DNA from: Paraburkholderia phenazinium
GTDB lineage: Bacteria; Pseudomonadota; Gammaproteobacteria; Burkholderiales; Burkholderiaceae
Assembly (NCBI RefSeq): GCF_900142845.1
Contig: NZ_FSRU01000001.1
Span: 3,782,001-3,846,000 of the forward strand
Direction of reading: 5' to 3'
Length of the DNA stretch: 64,000 nt
This document shows, piece by piece, positions 62,331-64,000 of this stretch. Under the pieces are notes generated by a model. That model ran no database searches. It was not told where the DNA came from and was given only the letters and a program-made list of their open reading frames with translations. The translations under genes and the position numbers were made by a program. The first letter of the stretch is position 1. Every line of letters begins with the position of its first letter.

Positions 62331-63584
62331 TCATGCGGCGACCTTGCGCTCCACGCCGAGGGGCAATTCAGGCATGTCGCGATCGGACTGCGGTACGGAA
62401 CCCGGCCGGCGATGCACGTCGTGCGTCACGAAACCCTGTTCGCGGCTCGGCACGTCGAACCAATCCCGATGAGCAAACGAATCGCGAATGTCTTCGAGAC
62501 CGCTTTCCCAATGCTCGTGCATCGTGTCGCTGCTGAACTCGTAGTCCTTGTAATGCCCCTCATACGGCTTGTTCTTGTAGATGAGATGCACCACATTGAT
62601 TGCGCTGCCGTCGGCGGCCTCTTCGGCGAGACGGAATAGCGGATCGGTTTTGCGCACATCGGCCGGAACATGCGCGAGCAGTTCCTTGATGAAACGTGCG
62701 TGCTTCTGGCGATCCGCCAGCATGCTGGTAATCGCTCGCGTACGGCTCGAGTACTGGATGTCTTTGGCACGCTCCGACACGTCGAGGAAATCCCCCGGTG
62801 CCTTGCCGCTCGCGCTCCACAGATCCACCTGAAAAACCAGTGCATCCTTGTGGTCGGCATCGCGCAGCACCTCGGTCAACGGCGTGTTGGAAACGAGGCC
62901 GCCGTCCCAGTAGTATTCGCCGTCTATCTCAACCGCCGGAAAACCCGGCGGCAAAGCGCCCGACGCCATGAAGTGCTCCGGTTCCAGACGCATCTTCGTG
63001 TTGTCGAAGTACACCAGGTTGCCGGTGCGCACATTCACCGCGCCGACCGACACGCGAATGTCGCCATCGTTGATGCGGTCGAAATCGGCGAACTTCAACA
63101 GCGTTTCTTTTAGCGCGGCCGTGTCGTAATAGCTGACCACGTTGGGGCTTTGCTTGCCGAAGCCGGCCATCGGCAACGGCACGCGCGGGGCAAAGAAGCC
63201 TGGCTGGCCCTCCGTCAACGCGCGCCCCGCGGCCCACATGCTGGCCCACTTGCGCGACAGGTCTTGCAGCCCCATGACGGGTAGCGCCAGGGCGCCCAGG
63301 CCGCCGAGCCAGTCGCGTGGATGGCAGATCGCATTCCAGAAGCCGCGTAACGCTTCCACGCGCTTCTCCGGCGCATTACCGGCAATGATCGCGGTATTCA
63401 ATGCACCGATCGAGACGCCGGCGATCCAGTGCGGTTGCACACCGGCCTCGGCCAGACCTTCGTAGACGCCGGCCTGGTAGGATCCCAGCGCGCCGCCGCC
63501 CTGAAGCACGAGGGCAATTTCATCGTAGCGCGGCAGCACGAACGCATCCGGCTGCCGGTTAGTTTTTGTTGTGCTGCTGCGCAT
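62331..63584 (-). CDS. Patatin-like phospholipase (DUF3734 type)
   Basis: A 417-residue cytoplasmic serine lipase. The oxyanion loop GGGALG is at 29-34, the nucleophile Ser58 in GVSIG, and the catalytic Asp in WDGGLVSN near residue 230. The C-terminal 110 residues match the DUF3734 extension found in many Burkholderiales patatins. AAGGGG precedes the chosen ATG at 63584; a frame to 63710 overlaps the dehydrogenase gene. It follows that gene by ten bases, a pair seen in PHB-producing bacteria, so granule lipid or PHB turnover is a possible role. Confidence 0.92.
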   Translation of the reverse strand: MRSSTTKTNRQPDAFVLPRYDEIALVLQGGGALGSYQAGVYEGLAEAGVQPHWIAGVSIGALNTAIIAGNAPEKRVEALRGFWNAICHPRDWLGGLGALALPVMGLQDLSRKWASMWAAGRALTEGQPGFFAPRVPLPMAGFGKQSPNVVSYYDTAALKETLLKFADFDRINDGDIRVSVGAVNVRTGNLVYFDNTKMRLEPEHFMASGALPPGFPAVEIDGEYYWDGGLVSNTPLTEVLRDADHKDALVFQVDLWSASGKAPGDFLDVSERAKDIQYSSRTRAITSMLADRQKHARFIKELLAHVPADVRKTDPLFRLAEEAADGSAINVVHLIYKNKPYEGHYKDYEFSSDTMHEHWESGLEDIRDSFAHRDWFDVPSREQGFVTHDVHRRPGSVPQSDRDMPELPLGVERKVAA

Positions 63585-63594
63585 ACGTAACCCC

Positions 63595-64000
63595 TTATTG
63601 CATGAACCAGCCGTGGCTGACGACCACCGACTGCCCGGTGAGCGCATTCGATTCGAAACCGGCAAGGAACGCAACCGTATTGGCGACGTCCTCGACCGTG
63701 GTGAATTCACCGTCGACGGTTTCCTTGAGCATCACGTTCTTCACGACTTCGGCTTCGGAAATGCCGAGCTCCTTGGCCTGCTCGGGAATCTGCTTGTCGA
63801 CGAGCGGGGTGCGCACATAGCCCGGACACACCACGTTCGCGCGCACGCCTCGCGGGCCGCCTTCCTTGGCGACCACGCGGGCTAGTCCGAGCAAGCCATG
63901 CTTGGCCGTCACATAGGCGGACTTCAGCTTCGACGCCTCATGCGAATGGACCGAACCCATATAGACGATCGAGCCGCCCTTGCCGCCCGCGTACATATGC
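63595..64000 (-). CDS. 3-Hydroxybutyrate dehydrogenase (SDR), 5' end cut by window edge
   Basis: The C-terminal 134 residues or so of a classical SDR are present. Catalytic Tyr and Lys are in SAYVTAKHG, with the catalytic Ser in YMGSVHS. The segment [21 protein letters not shown] and the end [15 protein letters not shown] are typical of D-3-hydroxybutyrate dehydrogenase, which oxidises 3-hydroxybutyrate to acetoacetate with NAD in PHB breakdown. The start lies beyond the right edge. It is upstream of the patatin gene in the same direction. Confidence 0.88.
   Translation of the reverse strand, partial: HMYAGGKGGSIVYMGSVHSHEASKLKSAYVTAKHGLLGLARVVAKEGGPRGVRANVVCPGYVRTPLVDKQIPEQAKELGISEAEVVKNVMLKETVDGEFTTVEDVANTVAFLAGFESNALTGQSVVVSHGWFMQ

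Overview
The window looks like a chromosome segment of a Burkholderiales bacterium, most likely Paraburkholderia or Burkholderia. Supporting signs are high GC, two Burkholderia-style trimeric porins, hopanoid genes hpnI/hpnJ, many two-component and LysR regulators, and the DUF3348/DUF802/DUF2894 family set. I see no tRNA, rRNA, insertion sequence, CRISPR array or phage gene. This placement is by pattern recognition only; no database search was run.

Layout. 1-6.0 kb: sugar or polyol ABC importer with an SDR dehydrogenase and an RpiR/SIS regulator that runs off the left edge. 6.0-8.2 kb: OmpR/EnvZ-type two-component system preceded by a likely 40-residue secreted peptide. 8.5-13.5 kb: tatA and tatB without tatC, divergent from a Tat-signal bicupin oxalate decarboxylase, then an Nramp Mn transporter and a LysR regulator; this reads as an export-plus-metal-supply module for a Mn enzyme. 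13.8-17 kb: DUF1330 protein, an unknown secreted protein, CheV with a sigma-28 promoter, and YjbQ. 17-21.4 kb: DUF2946 protein, TonB-dependent receptor and PepSY membrane protein, probably copper related. 21.6-26.7 kb: LysR regulator followed by FMN reductase, D-2-hydroxyacid dehydrogenase, VOC protein and MFS transporter. 26.7-34.2 kb: operon of TonB-dependent receptor, ExbB, ExbD, TonB and a YncE-like propeller, divergent from a two-component system. 34.3-37 kb: hpnJ-hpnI. 37.7-46 kb: tripartite RND pump divergent from a CusRS-like two-component system. 46-49 kb: QseBC/PmrAB-like system divergent from a four-repeat membrane protein. 49.3-54.3 kb: two porins, an orphan response regulator and a LysR regulator. 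54.4-58.6 kb: DUF3348-DUF802-OmpA-DUF2894 operon. 58.9-61.6 kb: large TonB-dependent receptor. 62.3-64 kb: patatin phospholipase and a 3-hydroxybutyrate dehydrogenase cut by the right edge.

The best candidate for an undescribed system is the 54.4-58.6 kb operon. Its DUF802 protein has a four-helix MotA/ExbB-like membrane part followed by about 500 residues of predicted coiled coil. Its partner has a MotB/ZorB-like A-D-L-M-S motif at the start of its single membrane helix and a peptidoglycan-binding OmpA domain. Together they look like an ion-driven stator with a long cytoplasmic tail, similar in plan to ZorAB of the Zorya defence system, but with two different partners of unknown function.

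Regulation is readable in several places: a sigma-28 promoter before cheV, three CTTAAG-like repeats at 11-bp spacing before the four-repeat membrane protein, intrinsic terminators after one porin and after the large receptor, and palindromes in several divergent promoter regions.
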